Below are positions 22,739-30,750 of a DNA stretch of 64,000 nucleotides, piece by piece. The translations under genes were made by a program, and so were the position numbers. Location of the stretch: the NCBI GenBank assembly GCA_945873195.1, contig CAMCDA010000001.1, forward strand, positions 35,646-99,645, written 5' to 3'. Below the pieces are notes generated by a model that worked only from the letters and a program-made list of their open reading frames with translations, did no database searches and had not been told where the DNA came from. The stretch's first letter is position 1. Each line of letters opens with the position of its first letter. The stretch is from Asaia bogorensis. Lineage in GTDB: Bacteria; Pseudomonadota; Alphaproteobacteria; Acetobacterales; Acetobacteraceae.

Positions 22739-23197
22739 ATGGCTGAAATCCGCACCGCCCACCTGATGACCATGCGCCTCACCGTGAACGGGATGCAGAT
22801 GGTCGGCGCCACGCCCAATGGCGGCCGCCGAGTCGGCCTTGTTGGTGGCGGCACGTTTGAAGGCGCCCGCCTCAAGGGCACCATCCTGCCCGGCGGCGCC
22901 GACTGGATCATCGCGCGTCCCGATGGCTCCACCACGCTGGATGTCCGCATCGTGTTGCAGACGGACGACGGCGCCGCCATCGCGATGACCTATCGCGGCC
23001 TGCGCCACGGTCCGGCCGAGGTCATGGACAAGGTTAACAAGGGGGAGTTCGTCGACCCCGCGCAGTACTACTTCCGCACGGCGATCCTGTTCGAAACGGC
23101 TTCGGAGAAATACAGCTGGCTGAACGGCATCATCGCCATCGGCACGGGCAGCCGCCCGCCCGAAGGTCCCGTCTACGACGTGTTCGAGGTACTCTGA
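22739..23197 (+). CDS. DUF3237 domain-containing protein
   Basis: A 152-residue single-domain protein. The segment VGGGTFEGARLKGTILPGGADWIIARPDGSTTLDVR and the later YFRTAILFETAS and WLNGIIAIGTG match the DUF3237 beta-barrel pattern as I know it. The family has no settled reaction and is often found in catabolic clusters beside dehydrogenases, as here. The downstream gene begins three bases after its stop, so they are very likely co-transcribed. Confidence 0.8.
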   Translation: MAEIRTAHLMTMRLTVNGMQMVGATPNGGRRVGLVGGGTFEGARLKGTILPGGADWIIARPDGSTTLDVRIVLQTDDGAAIAMTYRGLRHGPAEVMDKVNKGEFVDPAQYYFRTAILFETASEKYSWLNGIIAIGTGSRPPEGPVYDVFEVL

Positions 23198-23200
23198 ACC

Positions 23201-24100
23201 ATGGCGCGCATTGGATTTATCGGCCTGGGCAACATGGGCTTGCCCATGGCCATCAACCTGATCACGGCGGGCCACGCGGTCACCGGCTTCGACCTGGTCT
23301 CCGGCTTGCTCGACAAGCTGGCCGAGGCCGGCGGCAAGGTCGCCGCCACCGCCGGTGACGCCGCCCGCGGGGCCGAGGTGGTGATCACCATGCTCCCGGC
23401 TGGGGAGCATGTCCGGCAGGTGTGGATGCACCAGGGCGGGCTGATCGACGTCGTCAAGGACAGCAAGCCGCTGCTGATCGATTGCTCCACCATCGACGTG
23501 GACAGCGCCCGCGCGGTCACGGCCGAGGCTGAAGCGGCTGGCCTGTCGATGCTGGATGCCCCGGTCTCCGGCGGCACCGTCGGCGCGCAGAACGGCACCC
23601 TGACCTTCATGGTCGGAGGGTCGGAGGCAGCCTTCTCCGCCGGCAAGGCGATCCTGGAAGGGATGGGTAAGAACATCTTCCACGCAGGCGGCCCTGGTGC
23701 CGGCCAGGCGGTGAAGATCTGCAACAACATGATGCTCGCCATCAACATGATTGGTGTGGCGGAAGGGTTCATCCTCGCCCAGAAACTGGGCCTGGACTGG
23801 GAGAAGCTGCACGCGATCTGCGCGACGGCGACCTCCAACTCCTGGGCGCTCAGCAGCTATTGCCCCGCGCCCGGTCCGGTACCGGCGGCCCCGTCGAACC
23901 GGGACTATGCGCCTGGCTTCATGGCGCAGCTGATGCTGAAGGACGTGAAACTGTCCCAGGCCGCGGCCGAGGCGACCGGCTCTCCCACGCCCCTCGCCGC
24001 GATGGCGCAGAGCTTCTACCAGGCGGTCTGCGACCAGGGCGACGGGACGAAGGATTTCTCGGTCGTGTTCAAATGGCTGGCGGAACAGAAGCGGGCCTAA
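23201..24100 (+). CDS. 3-hydroxyisobutyrate dehydrogenase family oxidoreductase
   Basis: A 299-residue beta-hydroxyacid dehydrogenase. The N-terminal GFIGLGNMGLPMAINL binds NAD(P), DAPVSGGTVGAQNGTLTFMVGG is the substrate-binding signature, and the lysine in GAGQAVKICNNMM is the catalytic residue. The length and order fit MmsB-like enzymes, which oxidise 3-hydroxyisobutyrate in valine degradation, but tartronate semialdehyde and related substrates are possible. No mmsA or acyl-CoA dehydrogenase sits beside it, so I do not assign mmsB. Confidence 0.88.
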   Translation: MARIGFIGLGNMGLPMAINLITAGHAVTGFDLVSGLLDKLAEAGGKVAATAGDAARGAEVVITMLPAGEHVRQVWMHQGGLIDVVKDSKPLLIDCSTIDVDSARAVTAEAEAAGLSMLDAPVSGGTVGAQNGTLTFMVGGSEAAFSAGKAILEGMGKNIFHAGGPGAGQAVKICNNMMLAINMIGVAEGFILAQKLGLDWEKLHAICATATSNSWALSSYCPAPGPVPAAPSNRDYAPGFMAQLMLKDVKLSQAAAEATGSPTPLAAMAQSFYQAVCDQGDGTKDFSVVFKWLAEQKRA

Positions 24101-24253
24101 GGCCCGATCGGTGGCGGGGCCCATTCGCGCGGGCCCTTGCCATTCCGTGAATCCACCCAAGTTTCCCGTCGACCGGCAACGATTGATCCATGTCCTTGCC
24201 CGATTCGTGGCCGGCGGCGTAGGGGTTCCGTGTCAGCCTCGGAGTCTCGATTG

Positions 24254-25222
24254 ATGCGCCATCTGTTTGCCTGTCTTCTGGCGATCCTGTCGTTCGGTGT
24301 CCTTGCGCCGTCGGCGGGGGCGCAGGGCATCGCGTTCATCCTCAATTCCGCCGCCGCGTCGATCAGTGTGATCGACATGGGCGCGTTGAAGGAAGTCCGT
24401 CGCATCCCGGTCCTGCGGGAGCCGCATCATCTCGTGCTCAGCCCCGACCGGAAAAGCCTGATGGTGGGCGACACGGTGGGGAATGAGATGCTGTTCCTGG
24501 ATCCCGACACGGGCGCCATCCAGAAGCGTATCCCGATGTCCGATCCGTACCAGTTCGGTTTCAGTCCGGATACGAAATTTTTCGTGGCCGCCGCGCTCGC
24601 GCGCAACCAGATCGATGTTTACGACGGTGCCAGCTTGAAGCTTCTGAAGCGCTTCCAGGTTGTGAAGACGCCGAGCCATTTGGATTATTCACCGGATTCT
24701 GGGACGGTGTATGTGAGTTTGCAGGACAGCGACAAGACCATCGCCATCGACCTGAAGGCGCTGGAGGTGAAGTGGACGATGCCGGTCGGGAAGACTCCCG
24801 CGGGCGTGATCTGGCACGACGGGCATGTGCTGGTGGCGAACATGGGCGCCGACTACGTGTCGCGACTGCGGCCTTCGGATGGGAAAGAGATCGAGCGGAT
24901 CGTGACCGGCAAGGGTGCGCACACGGTCTTCCGTTCGCCGCTGACCAAGGTGCTGTGGGTGAACAACCGGGCGGGCGGGACGACGGTGTCGCTTGATCCG
25001 GCGACGTTGAAGGTGACGCGGACCTACAAGGTCTCGGGCGGGCCGGACGACATCGACTTCACGCCGGACGGCAAGCTGTGGATCACGCGGCGCTGGGCGG
25101 AGAAGGTGGCGGTGCTGGACCCGGTGACGGGGACTATCGAGGACATCAAGGTTGGCCGCTCCCCGCACGGCTTATGGTTGAACGCGAAGGCGCCGGCCCC
25201 CACGGCCGTGGCCCCGCGATGA
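24254..25222 (+). CDS. Secreted YVTN-type beta-propeller protein
   Basis: A 322-residue protein starting MRHLFACLLAILSFG with a signal peptide cleaved near APSAGAQG; the ORF track start 39 residues earlier is not supported. The body is a run of about 40-residue units of the type SISVIDMGALKEVRRIP, DPDTGAIQKRIP and DPATLKVTRTYKV, typical of YVTN/cytochrome-cd1-like seven-bladed propellers. I see no heme-binding or catalytic motif, so a binding or scaffold role is likely. The stop overlaps the start of the sterol-desaturase-family gene (ATGA). Confidence 0.82.
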   Translation: MRHLFACLLAILSFGVLAPSAGAQGIAFILNSAAASISVIDMGALKEVRRIPVLREPHHLVLSPDRKSLMVGDTVGNEMLFLDPDTGAIQKRIPMSDPYQFGFSPDTKFFVAAALARNQIDVYDGASLKLLKRFQVVKTPSHLDYSPDSGTVYVSLQDSDKTIAIDLKALEVKWTMPVGKTPAGVIWHDGHVLVANMGADYVSRLRPSDGKEIERIVTGKGAHTVFRSPLTKVLWVNNRAGGTTVSLDPATLKVTRTYKVSGGPDDIDFTPDGKLWITRRWAEKVAVLDPVTGTIEDIKVGRSPHGLWLNAKAPAPTAVAPR

Positions 25223-26160
25223 CGTTTGATCCGTTCGACCTGGCGGCGGGGTGGTTGCAGGAAACGCTGCTGATCCCGCTGCTGTATGAGCTGGGACTGA
25301 TGTCGTGGGAGGATATCTCCTTCGGCTGGGCGCTGTTCGCGGTGTATGGCGCGATGCAGGTGGCTCTGACCTTTGCCGTGTGTTTGCCGCTGGAGAAGTG
25401 GCGGCCGGTCGAGCGGTGGGCGGACAACGGCGCGGTGTTCGTGGACGTGCTGTATACGGTGCTGTCCCGGGTGGGCATTCTGCCGTTGTTTACGTTCGTG
25501 CTGTTCTACCGGGCTCAGGTCTGGGTGAGCGGGATGATCGCCGACCAGGGGCTGGTGCCGCCGACGCTGGAGCGGGTGTTTCCGTTCCTGTATGGCGCGC
25601 CGATCCTGGCGTTTATTTGTTATGCCATCATTCTGGACTTCGCTGAATACTGGCGGCACCGGTTGTCGCATATGTTCCGGTGGTGGTACGCGCTGCACTC
25701 CCTGCATCACGCGCAACGGCAGATGACGTTCTGGTCGGATGACCGGAACCATCTGCTGGACGATATGATCGCGTTCGTGTGGTTTGGTGTGATCGCGTTG
25801 CTGATCGGGGTGCCGCCGTTGCAGTTCCCCCTGCTGGTGTTGGTCCTGCGGTTCCTGGAGAGTCTGTCGCACGCGAATGTGCGGTTGTCGTTCGGGTGGT
25901 TGGGCGACCGGCTGCTGATCTCGCCGCGGTTTCACCGGGCGCATCATGGGATCAGGGCGGCGGGGCGCAGGAGCTGCAATTACGGGTCGGTGCTGCCGTG
26001 GTGGGACATGATGTTCCGGACGGCGGATTTCACGACCCAGTATGTGCGGACCGGTGATCCGTCGGGCGAGGAAGCGCTGGCAACCGGGACCTGGGCGCAG
26101 CAGCAGATGGCCGGGCTGCGGCGGTTCGGTCGGGCGTTGGGGGTAAGGGCGGCGGGGTAG
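25219..26160 (+). CDS. Sterol desaturase / fatty acid hydroxylase family membrane protein
   Basis: A 313-residue integral membrane di-iron enzyme starting MTFDPFDLAAGW. The histidine clusters HRLSH (147-151), HSLHH (160-164) and HRAHH (239-243) are the expected metal ligands, set among several hydrophobic segments. Family members hydroxylate or desaturate sterols, fatty acids or carotenoids; the substrate here is unknown. The four-base overlap with the secreted propeller gene suggests coupled expression, although the two would act on opposite sides of the membrane. The ORF track start 47 residues upstream lies inside the propeller gene. Confidence 0.88.
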   Translation: MTFDPFDLAAGWLQETLLIPLLYELGLMSWEDISFGWALFAVYGAMQVALTFAVCLPLEKWRPVERWADNGAVFVDVLYTVLSRVGILPLFTFVLFYRAQVWVSGMIADQGLVPPTLERVFPFLYGAPILAFICYAIILDFAEYWRHRLSHMFRWWYALHSLHHAQRQMTFWSDDRNHLLDDMIAFVWFGVIALLIGVPPLQFPLLVLVLRFLESLSHANVRLSFGWLGDRLLISPRFHRAHHGIRAAGRRSCNYGSVLPWWDMMFRTADFTTQYVRTGDPSGEEALATGTWAQQQMAGLRRFGRALGVRAAG

Positions 26161-26163
26161 GGT

Positions 26164-26760
26164 TCAGTCTGCGCCGTTGGCGCGCAGGACAGCATCGATC
26201 TCGGGGATGCGGCCGGGGTGGAGGATTGTGATCTGGCCACCGTTTTTGCGCGCGATCAGGACCGGTCCGTCCGTGCTGCTGTTGTCGAACACGAACACCT
26301 CATTCGCCTGGGGTAGCAGGCGACCGAACATCGTGATCGAGCGTGACCAGCGCGCGACGATCCGGTCAATCGGGACATCATGGCCGCCCCGTTGATGCCT
26401 CTGGCGGACGCGGCGGATGGAGGCTTCGGGCCGGACCAGGCCCACATAGATCACGCCGATCCGATAGCCGAGCGCGATGGCCCGCGCGATATCGTCGAGG
26501 TATTTGTCGGAGGACAGGACGGTTTCCACAAGGAAATCGACGCCGCCCTCGATGCACGCGGTAACCTTTGCATCCGTGTCGATCGCGGCCCTCAGGTTCG
26601 CATCCGGCGCGTCCGGTTCGGCCGCAAGGATTTCAGCCGTCCGAGCATCGGCGTTGAGGCTGATCAGGTCCACGCCCGCCGCGCGCGCTACGACGCCCGC
26701 TGAGACCAGCGTTGTCTTCCCCGCGCCGTTCGGGCCGGCGACGATCCAGAACCAGGGCAT
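26164..26760 (-). CDS. Zeta-toxin-like P-loop kinase (COG4185-type)
   Basis: A 198-residue P-loop protein. Walker A GPNGAGKT is at residues 9-16, followed by NADARTAEI, DFLVETVLSSDKYLDDI near residue 78, and YVGLVRPEASIRRVRQRHQRGGHDVP. This order matches the zeta-toxin/UDP-N-acetylglucosamine-kinase-like ATPases annotated as predicted ABC-type ATPases in many Proteobacteria. The short size suggests a minimal kinase. It is the second gene of a two-gene minus-strand unit whose first gene encodes a small acidic protein, a toxin-antitoxin-like arrangement. Toxicity is not shown by the sequence. Confidence 0.8.
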   Translation of the reverse strand: MPWFWIVAGPNGAGKTTLVSAGVVARAAGVDLISLNADARTAEILAAEPDAPDANLRAAIDTDAKVTACIEGGVDFLVETVLSSDKYLDDIARAIALGYRIGVIYVGLVRPEASIRRVRQRHQRGGHDVPIDRIVARWSRSITMFGRLLPQANEVFVFDNSSTDGPVLIARKNGGQITILHPGRIPEIDAVLRANGAD

Positions 26761-26766
26761 GGGTGT

Positions 26767-27060
26767 TCAGCGGTGGCGCCACCCCGTGGGGGACCAGTCG
26801 GTTGTTTGGTCAATCGCGCGCTTCGTGCCGTCGGGCAGGTATTCGACCGCGACGTCGTCCTCGATGCCCGAGACGGCATGGCCATCCGCATGCGCTGCCT
26901 CGACCGCTGCCTCGACCGCGGCATGGAACCCGGCGGTCAGCGCTTCAGCCATATCTTCCGCCCCAGATGGCCCCTTCCCGGCATGCGCGCTGGATATGGA
27001 CCGGGCGCGGGAGGCCGTTGCCTCGTTCGCAGGCGGAAGGTCGATCACGTCCCGTGTCAT
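26767..27060 (-). CDS. Small partner of zeta-like kinase (candidate antitoxin)
   Basis: A 97-residue protein starting MTRDVIDLPPANEATASRAR behind a GGGAG ribosome binding site; the ORF track uses a TTG two codons upstream. It is rich in Ala and Glu/Asp, with a predicted helix MAEALTAGFHAAVEAAVEAAHADG and a C-terminal VEYLPDGTKRAI segment. I do not recognise a named family. It lies six bases upstream of the zeta-like gene on the same strand, so it is probably co-expressed and could be the cognate antitoxin or specificity partner. Confidence 0.65.
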   Translation of the reverse strand: MTRDVIDLPPANEATASRARSISSAHAGKGPSGAEDMAEALTAGFHAAVEAAVEAAHADGHAVSGIEDDVAVEYLPDGTKRAIDQTTDWSPTGWRHR

Positions 27061-27190
27061 CACCAAAACTCCCGAACGGAATACGGCAGGTTACCACGAA
27101 TGATGGCCGCCAAACCACCGGATTGCCAACCTCGGCGGCACGCTCTATCGCACCGGGCCTGATCCCACCCCGTCCGGAACCCCCCGCCCC

Positions 27191-28267
27191 ATGCGCACGC
27201 CGCTTCTGTTCCAGCCGATCACCTTCCGATCCGTCACCGCCCGCAACCGGATCGCCGTCGCCCCGATGTGCCAGTATTCCGCGACCGACGGCCTGGGTAG
27301 CGACTGGCATGTCCAGCACCTCGGCGCCCGCGCCGCCGGCGGGGCGGGCATCGTGATGGCCGAGGCCACCGCCGTCTCCCCCATCGGACGCATCACCCCG
27401 GGCTGCCTCGGCGCCTATGACCCGGCGCATCAGGCGCTGCTCGCCCGTCTGGCGGCCGTGCTCGAGCTTTGCGGCTCGGTCCCCGCCATCCAGATCGCCC
27501 ATGCCGGCCGCAAGGCTTCCTGCCATGTGCCGTGGGAGGGCGGGAAGCCGATCATGCCGCAGGATGGCGGCTGGGTCCCCGTCGCGCCCAGCCCGATCCC
27601 GATGGTCGCCGGCTCGGTCGATCCGCACCCGCTGTCCGCGTCCGAGGTCGGCGATGTCGTCGCACAGTTCGCCGCCACCGCCCGCATGGCGCGGGAGGCC
27701 GGGTTCAAGCTGATCGAAATCCACGGCGCGCACGGGTATCTCGCGCACTCCTTCCTCTCCCCCATCTCCAACCACCGCAACGACTCCTACGGCGGGGACC
27801 TGGCCGGGCGGTCGCGCTTCCTGATGGAGATCATCGAGGCCGTGCGCGGCGAATGGCCCGACGACCTGCCGCTGTGGGTGCGGCTGTCGTGCTCGGACTA
27901 CATGCCGGGCGGGCTGACGATCGAGGACCAGGTCGAGGTGTGCCGCCGCATCGCCGCCACCGGGAAGGTGGACCTGATCGACTGCTCCTCGGGCGGGGTA
28001 TCGAACGACCAGAAGATCCCGTCGCTGCATCCCGGGTATCAGGTGCCCTTTGCCGAGGCGATCCGTAGCCAGGCCGGCATTGCGACAGGGGCGGTCGGAC
28101 TGATCACCGAAGCGACGCATGCGGCCGAGATCGTGGCCAATGGACGCGCCGACGTGGTCCTGCTGGCCCGGGGCCTGCTGGCCGATCCGGCCTGGCCGCT
28201 GCGGGCGGCGAAGACACTGGGCGTGCAGCCGTATCTGCTGAACCAGTATCTGCGCGCGTCGTTGTAG
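27191..28267 (+). CDS. Old yellow enzyme family NADH:flavin oxidoreductase (YqjM/NamA-like)
   Basis: A 358-residue FMN-binding ene-reductase with a TIM barrel. It begins LLFQPITFRSVTARNRIAVAPMCQYS; Cys27 in that motif is the redox-tuning cysteine of the YqjM (class III) subgroup. HGAHGYLAHSFLSP near residue 175 and SYGGDLAGRSRF follow, with the FMN-phosphate region VLLARGLLADPAWP near the end. Likely substrates are alpha,beta-unsaturated carbonyl compounds. It appears to be a single gene, followed by a GC-rich repeat. Confidence 0.9.
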   Translation: MRTPLLFQPITFRSVTARNRIAVAPMCQYSATDGLGSDWHVQHLGARAAGGAGIVMAEATAVSPIGRITPGCLGAYDPAHQALLARLAAVLELCGSVPAIQIAHAGRKASCHVPWEGGKPIMPQDGGWVPVAPSPIPMVAGSVDPHPLSASEVGDVVAQFAATARMAREAGFKLIEIHGAHGYLAHSFLSPISNHRNDSYGGDLAGRSRFLMEIIEAVRGEWPDDLPLWVRLSCSDYMPGGLTIEDQVEVCRRIAATGKVDLIDCSSGGVSNDQKIPSLHPGYQVPFAEAIRSQAGIATGAVGLITEATHAAEIVANGRADVVLLARGLLADPAWPLRAAKTLGVQPYLLNQYLRASL

Positions 28268-28270
28268 GAA

Positions 28271-28345
28271 GGCGGGGCGCTGCCCCGGACCCCACCGAGG
28301 GCCGTCGCCCTAGCTGGGGATCGAGGGGGCAAAGCCCCGCCCTTA
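28271..28345. repeat. GC-rich palindromic repeat (module-shuffled copy)
   Basis: Contains GGGGCGCTGCCCCGGACCCC, GAGGGCCGTCGCCCT and GGGGGCAAAGCCCC, three short self-complementary modules that also occur, in different order, in the 34.1-34.3 kb element. It lies just after the old yellow enzyme stop and convergent to the nitroreductase remnant. Confidence 0.7.
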
Positions 28346-29045
28346 CGTCCCCGAACCGTTGCCCCAGGCATTGCCCCATCGGTCTGAGAAAGCGACCTCG
28401 GCCACCGGCCGGCGGGTGACTGGGCCGTGGCGGTGGATCGGGTAGCCCATGGGCATCAGGGCGAAGGTGTCGATGTCCTCGGGCAGGCCCAGGGTTTCCT
28501 TCAGCTCGTCTTCGTAGAGGGAGGCGATGGTGGTCAGGACCGTGCCCAGGCCCAAGCCGCGGCAGGCGAGGATGATGTTCTGCACGGCGGGGTAGATGCT
28601 CGAGCCGCGGATGCGTTCCTGGTAGGCTTGGTGGATATCCCAGCGGGCGGCGACGGGGGCGGGCAGGGCCTCACGCGGGGGCATGTCGCGGCGTTTCAGG
28701 CAGGGCACCAGGATGCACGGCGCGTCGCCCATGTGTTCCCAGAGATAGGCGCTGGAGCCGAGGAAGGGATTTGTACTGCGCCTCGGTCAGATGGGCGGGG
28801 CGGGGGCGGGCGGCGTAGATGGCGCTGACTTCCTCGGCCGCCTTGCGGTAGATCGCGCCCAGGCGCTGGCGGGCTGCGGGATCTCGGACGACGATGAAGG
28901 TCCAGTGCTGGGAGTTCCCGCCCGAGGGCGCGCGGATCGCGGCGTCCAGCACCTGCGTGATCAGCGCGTCCGGCACCGGCGTGTCGTGGTAGCGGCGCAG
29001 GGAGCGCGCGGTGTGGATTGCCTCGAACAGCCCGATGTCGGTCAT
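28343..29045 (-). pseudogene. Nitroreductase family gene, frameshifted
   Basis: Two minus-strand ORFs (29045-28671 and 28732-28343) together encode one nitroreductase. The first begins MTDIGLFEAIHTARSLRRY and contains APSGGNSQHWTFIVV; the second contains CILVPCL, IYPAVQNIILACRGLGLGTVLT and a C-terminal MGYP. The frame changes at a run of three C on the coding strand (GGG at 28766-28768). Removing one base restores continuous sequence reading KSFLGSSAYLWEH. Either the gene is inactivated by a one-base insertion or the assembly has a homopolymer error. The FMN-binding and dimerisation parts are otherwise present. Confidence 0.85.
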
Positions 29046-29091
29046 CGCCGGTCTCCGTGTGGGGTGCGGGACGATGCGGCCGGCGTGGCGG

Positions 29092-30672
29092 TCAGCGCAA
29101 GCCGGGGCGTGGCAGGGTGACCGTGTCGGTCACGGCGCCGGTGGGGACGACGCGGAACAGATGCAGGGTCTGGACGTTGGTGCGGGAGACTTCGCCGATG
29201 GGTTCGGCTGAGCGCCAGAGGATAGGGTCGAAGCCGCGCTGGTCGCGGGAGTCGCGGACGAGGATGCCGGCGCCGTCCAGGGGCGCGGGGGTAGGCAGGG
29301 TGAACAGGCGCCACCGGTCCTCGATCCCGAGGACGGGCACCGCCTGGGGCATGATCCAGGCCAGTTCGGCGGCGAGCGCGTATTGATCCGCGGCCACAAA
29401 GCTCGCGCCGGCGCGCCGGCGGGCGGCCTCGACCTCGGTGGCGACGCGGTCCCAGTCGGCGAGGCGCAGCGCGATCGGATCGACCGGCACGGGCATGGGG
29501 ACGGCCCAGGTGGCGGCGTGCAGGTAGGCGAGGACGGTGATCCCGAGACCCAGGCCGATCGCCGGGGCGCGCAGGCGAGTCCAGAGCGGCTGGGTCAGGC
29601 CGGCCGCGGCGATGGCGGCGGCGGGGTAGATGATGCCAGGCCAGTTGCCCTGCACCCGGGCCCCCAGGGCGTACCACACAAAATAGAGGGTTGCGGGCAC
29701 GGTCAGCGCCGCCAGCAATGTCCAGGCCGGATCGCGGGTGCGCCAGGCCCTTGTGGCGGCCAGGGCGATGCCGGCGAGGCACAGCGCCCAGACCAGCGGC
29801 GTGGCCAGGCCCGCCTGCCCGCCGATCAGCTCCGCCAGGAATTGCAGGGCACGATTGGCTTCCCACGCGCCGACGCGACCGCCCTGGCGCAGGAAGCCAG
29901 CCCAGTCGTGATCGGCGTTCCAGGCGATGACGGGAGCGAAGACCGCCAGGGCGATGGCCAGCCCCAGCCAGGGGCCGGGCTGGCGGAGGTGGCGGCGGGT
30001 GGTCGGGGATGACAGGAGCCATAGCCCGATTCCAAGGCCGAGGAAGGCGGCGGTGTATTTGCTGCTCAGAGCCAGGCCTCCGAACAGACCGGCAAGGGCC
30101 CACCAGGGGGTAGCCGCCGCGAAGAAGCCCCCTCCCCCCTTGAGGGGGAGGGTTGGGGTGGGGGGTAACACCACCCCGGTCCGTGCCGCGACACCCCCCG
30201 CCCCAACCCTCCCCCTCAAGGGGGGAGAAGGCGAGGAGGCACCACCGGTGCGATGGGGCGAGGATATCCGCGCCAGCGCCCAGATCGTCGCGCTCCAGAA
30301 CAGCAGCAACGGGGAGTCCGGGGTCATCACCACCGATCCCACCCCCAGGAACAGTGTGGCGTTCAGTAGCCCCCCCGCGATGAGGCCGGCCCGCCGCCCC
30401 GGCAGCAGGCGTTCGGCGGCGTCGGCGAGCAGCAGGGTGCCCAGCGCGGCGGCCAAGGGACCCAGCAGGCGGACTCCCAGCGGCGTTTCCCCCGCCAGCG
30501 CGGTGCCGACCCAGATCCACAACGCCACCATCGGCGGATGATCCAGGTATCCGGGGGCGAGCGCGCGGGACCAGACCCAGTAATAGGCCTCATCCGGCGC
30601 GAGCGGCAGGATCGCGGCCATGACCAGCCGCAGCACGGTCAGCGCCGCCAGCGCGGCACCTGCCCAGATCAC
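29092..30672 (-). CDS. GT39-type membrane glycosyltransferase with in-frame repeat insertion
   Basis: A 526-residue polytopic protein of the ArnT/PMT glycosyltransferase type. The first loop has LAPDEAYYWVWSRALAPGYLDHPPM, with the acidic residues and DHPP motif of lipid-linked-sugar transferases. About ten hydrophobic segments follow, with a periplasmic C-terminal part. A stretch near residues 148-183 (PLRGRVGAGG, then TPTLPLKGGGG) is encoded by a palindromic repeat that keeps the frame open. Such enzymes usually transfer a sugar from polyprenyl phosphate to an envelope acceptor. The neighbouring GT2-GtrA gene upstream could make that donor. Confidence 0.82.
   Translation of the reverse strand: MIWAGAALAALTVLRLVMAAILPLAPDEAYYWVWSRALAPGYLDHPPMVALWIWVGTALAGETPLGVRLLGPLAAALGTLLLADAAERLLPGRRAGLIAGGLLNATLFLGVGSVVMTPDSPLLLFWSATIWALARISSPHRTGGASSPSPPLRGRVGAGGVAARTGVVLPPTPTLPLKGGGGFFAAATPWWALAGLFGGLALSSKYTAAFLGLGIGLWLLSSPTTRRHLRQPGPWLGLAIALAVFAPVIAWNADHDWAGFLRQGGRVGAWEANRALQFLAELIGGQAGLATPLVWALCLAGIALAATRAWRTRDPAWTLLAALTVPATLYFVWYALGARVQGNWPGIIYPAAAIAAAGLTQPLWTRLRAPAIGLGLGITVLAYLHAATWAVPMPVPVDPIALRLADWDRVATEVEAARRRAGASFVAADQYALAAELAWIMPQAVPVLGIEDRWRLFTLPTPAPLDGAGILVRDSRDQRGFDPILWRSAEPIGEVSRTNVQTLHLFRVVPTGAVTDTVTLPRPGLR
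30132..30227. repeat. Palindromic repeat inside the GT39 coding sequence
   Basis: Two 35-base arms (30132-30166 and 30193-30227) are reverse complements with one mismatch, separated by 26 bases. Each arm contains CCCCTTGAGGGGGAGGG, itself partly self-complementary. The element sits in frame within the GT39 gene and encodes proline/glycine-rich peptide in both arms. Confidence 0.9.
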
Positions 30673-30750
30673 CGGACCCGTCAGATCACCGATCCCACCA
30701 ATTCATCGGACCACACGATTACGAGGCCACCCGATCATCGGGCTCCAAGA

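Noticed and set aside
22601-24160. 519-residue minus-strand ORF
   Set aside because: It is antisense to the DUF3237 and hydroxyisobutyrate-dehydrogenase-like genes and shows no family motif.
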